NCBI RefSeq assembly: GCF_002419965.1
Contig: NZ_DIHC01000055.1
Span: forward strand, 1 to 13,950
Direction: 5' to 3'
DNA: 13,950 nt
Source of the DNA: Pseudomonas sp. UBA5706
Lineage (GTDB): Bacteria; Pseudomonadota; Gammaproteobacteria; Pseudomonadales; Pseudomonadaceae
Every line of letters begins with the position of its first letter. Position 1 is the stretch's first letter. The notes below the pieces were generated by a model. The model did no database searches. It was not told the DNA's origin and saw only the letters and a list, made by a program, of their open reading frames with translations. Shown here piece by piece: positions 13,800 to 13,950 of this stretch. The translations under genes were made by a program, and so were the position numbers.

Positions 13800-13950
13800 T
13801 GACTGTGACCGAAAAAGATCGCGATGTGCTGGCGCGCACGCTGTGGGGCGAGGCGCGCGGGGAAGGGCTGGCCGGAATGGTGGCCGTGGCGTGGTCGATC
13901 CGCAACCGTGTCGATGACGGCAACGATAAATCCTGGTGGGGCGAGGGCTA
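13799..13950 (+). CDS. SleB-type cell-wall hydrolase (endolysin), 3'-truncated
   Basis: Fifty residues are visible before the window ends. The ATG at 13799 overlaps the previous TGA by one base. The sequence LARTLWGEARGEGLAGMVAV followed by AWSIRNRV is the start of the SleB / Hydrolase_2 peptidoglycan hydrolase domain; E18 in W-G-E-A-R is the expected catalytic glutamate of this lytic transglycosylase-like family. Phage members act as endolysins. No signal peptide is seen, so a holin would be needed; none is visible in this window. The placement after the tail genes marks the start of the lysis cassette. The assignment is confident despite the short visible part. Confidence 0.85.
   Translation, partial: MTVTEKDRDVLARTLWGEARGEGLAGMVAVAWSIRNRVDDGNDKSWWGEG

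Noticed and set aside
1..13950. CRISPR array, tRNA gene, insertion sequence or attachment site
   Set aside because: No regular spaced repeats, cloverleaf sequence, transposase or terminal inverted repeats were seen; non-coding gaps are all under 90 bases.

Overview
The window is one uninterrupted late-gene segment of a tailed phage or prophage with a long non-contractile (siphovirus-type) tail. All supportable genes are on the + strand, packed head to tail with overlapping or touching stop and start codons. The high-GC coding sequence, the style of the tail proteins and the DUF1353/SleB-type lysis region fit a phage of a Pseudomonas-like gammaproteobacterium. This host is inferred from general resemblance, and no host gene, integrase or att site is visible. 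There is no tRNA, rRNA, CRISPR array or insertion sequence.

Layout: (1) The connector and neck module (2-2175) holds a 5'-truncated Ala/Pro/Thr-rich small protein, a gp6-like head-tail adaptor, a head closure protein, a small DUF7210-like protein, an HK97 gp10-like neck protein and a DUF3168 tail completion protein. This is the usual type 1 neck order with one extra small gene. (2) The tail tube and assembly module (2229-3381) holds the major tail protein, a GC-rich hairpin, and a G/GT-type tail assembly chaperone pair. A GGGAAAC slippery heptamer sits in exactly the right phase for a -1 frameshift. (3) A probable moron (3396-3903) has its own sigma70-like promoter, a small two-helix membrane protein with a C-terminal zinc ribbon, and a strong intrinsic terminator. 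(4) A 1904-residue tape measure protein (3921-9635) carries a 96-residue internal tandem repeat and a DUF4214-like region near its C-terminus. (5) The tail-tip and adhesin module (9650-13395) holds a 308-aa protein with a carbohydrate-binding-like module, a 231-aa fibre-like protein, a 538-aa glycine-rich protein with Asp-box repeats and a TTG start, and a DUF4376-like fibre assembly protein. (6) The start of the lysis region holds a DUF1353 protein, a terminator inside its 3' end, and the first 50 residues of a SleB-type cell-wall hydrolase running off the right edge.

The genes form one morphogenesis pathway. The adaptor, closure, neck and completion proteins join head to tail. The G and GT chaperones load tube subunits on the tape measure protein, which sets tail length. 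The tip and adhesin proteins recognise the host. Two intrinsic terminators, one before the tape measure gene and one before the endolysin, lie inside what should be a single late transcript. Both are followed by nearly the same 15-base ribosome-binding segment. They suggest late antitermination in lytic growth and insulation of a separately transcribed moron in the lysogen. The most interesting items are the membrane zinc-ribbon moron, the in-phase frameshift site, the repeated terminator/RBS cassette, the methionine-free Asp-box adhesin with a G8 tract, and the absence of any lambda J-like central fibre between the tape measure and lysis genes.
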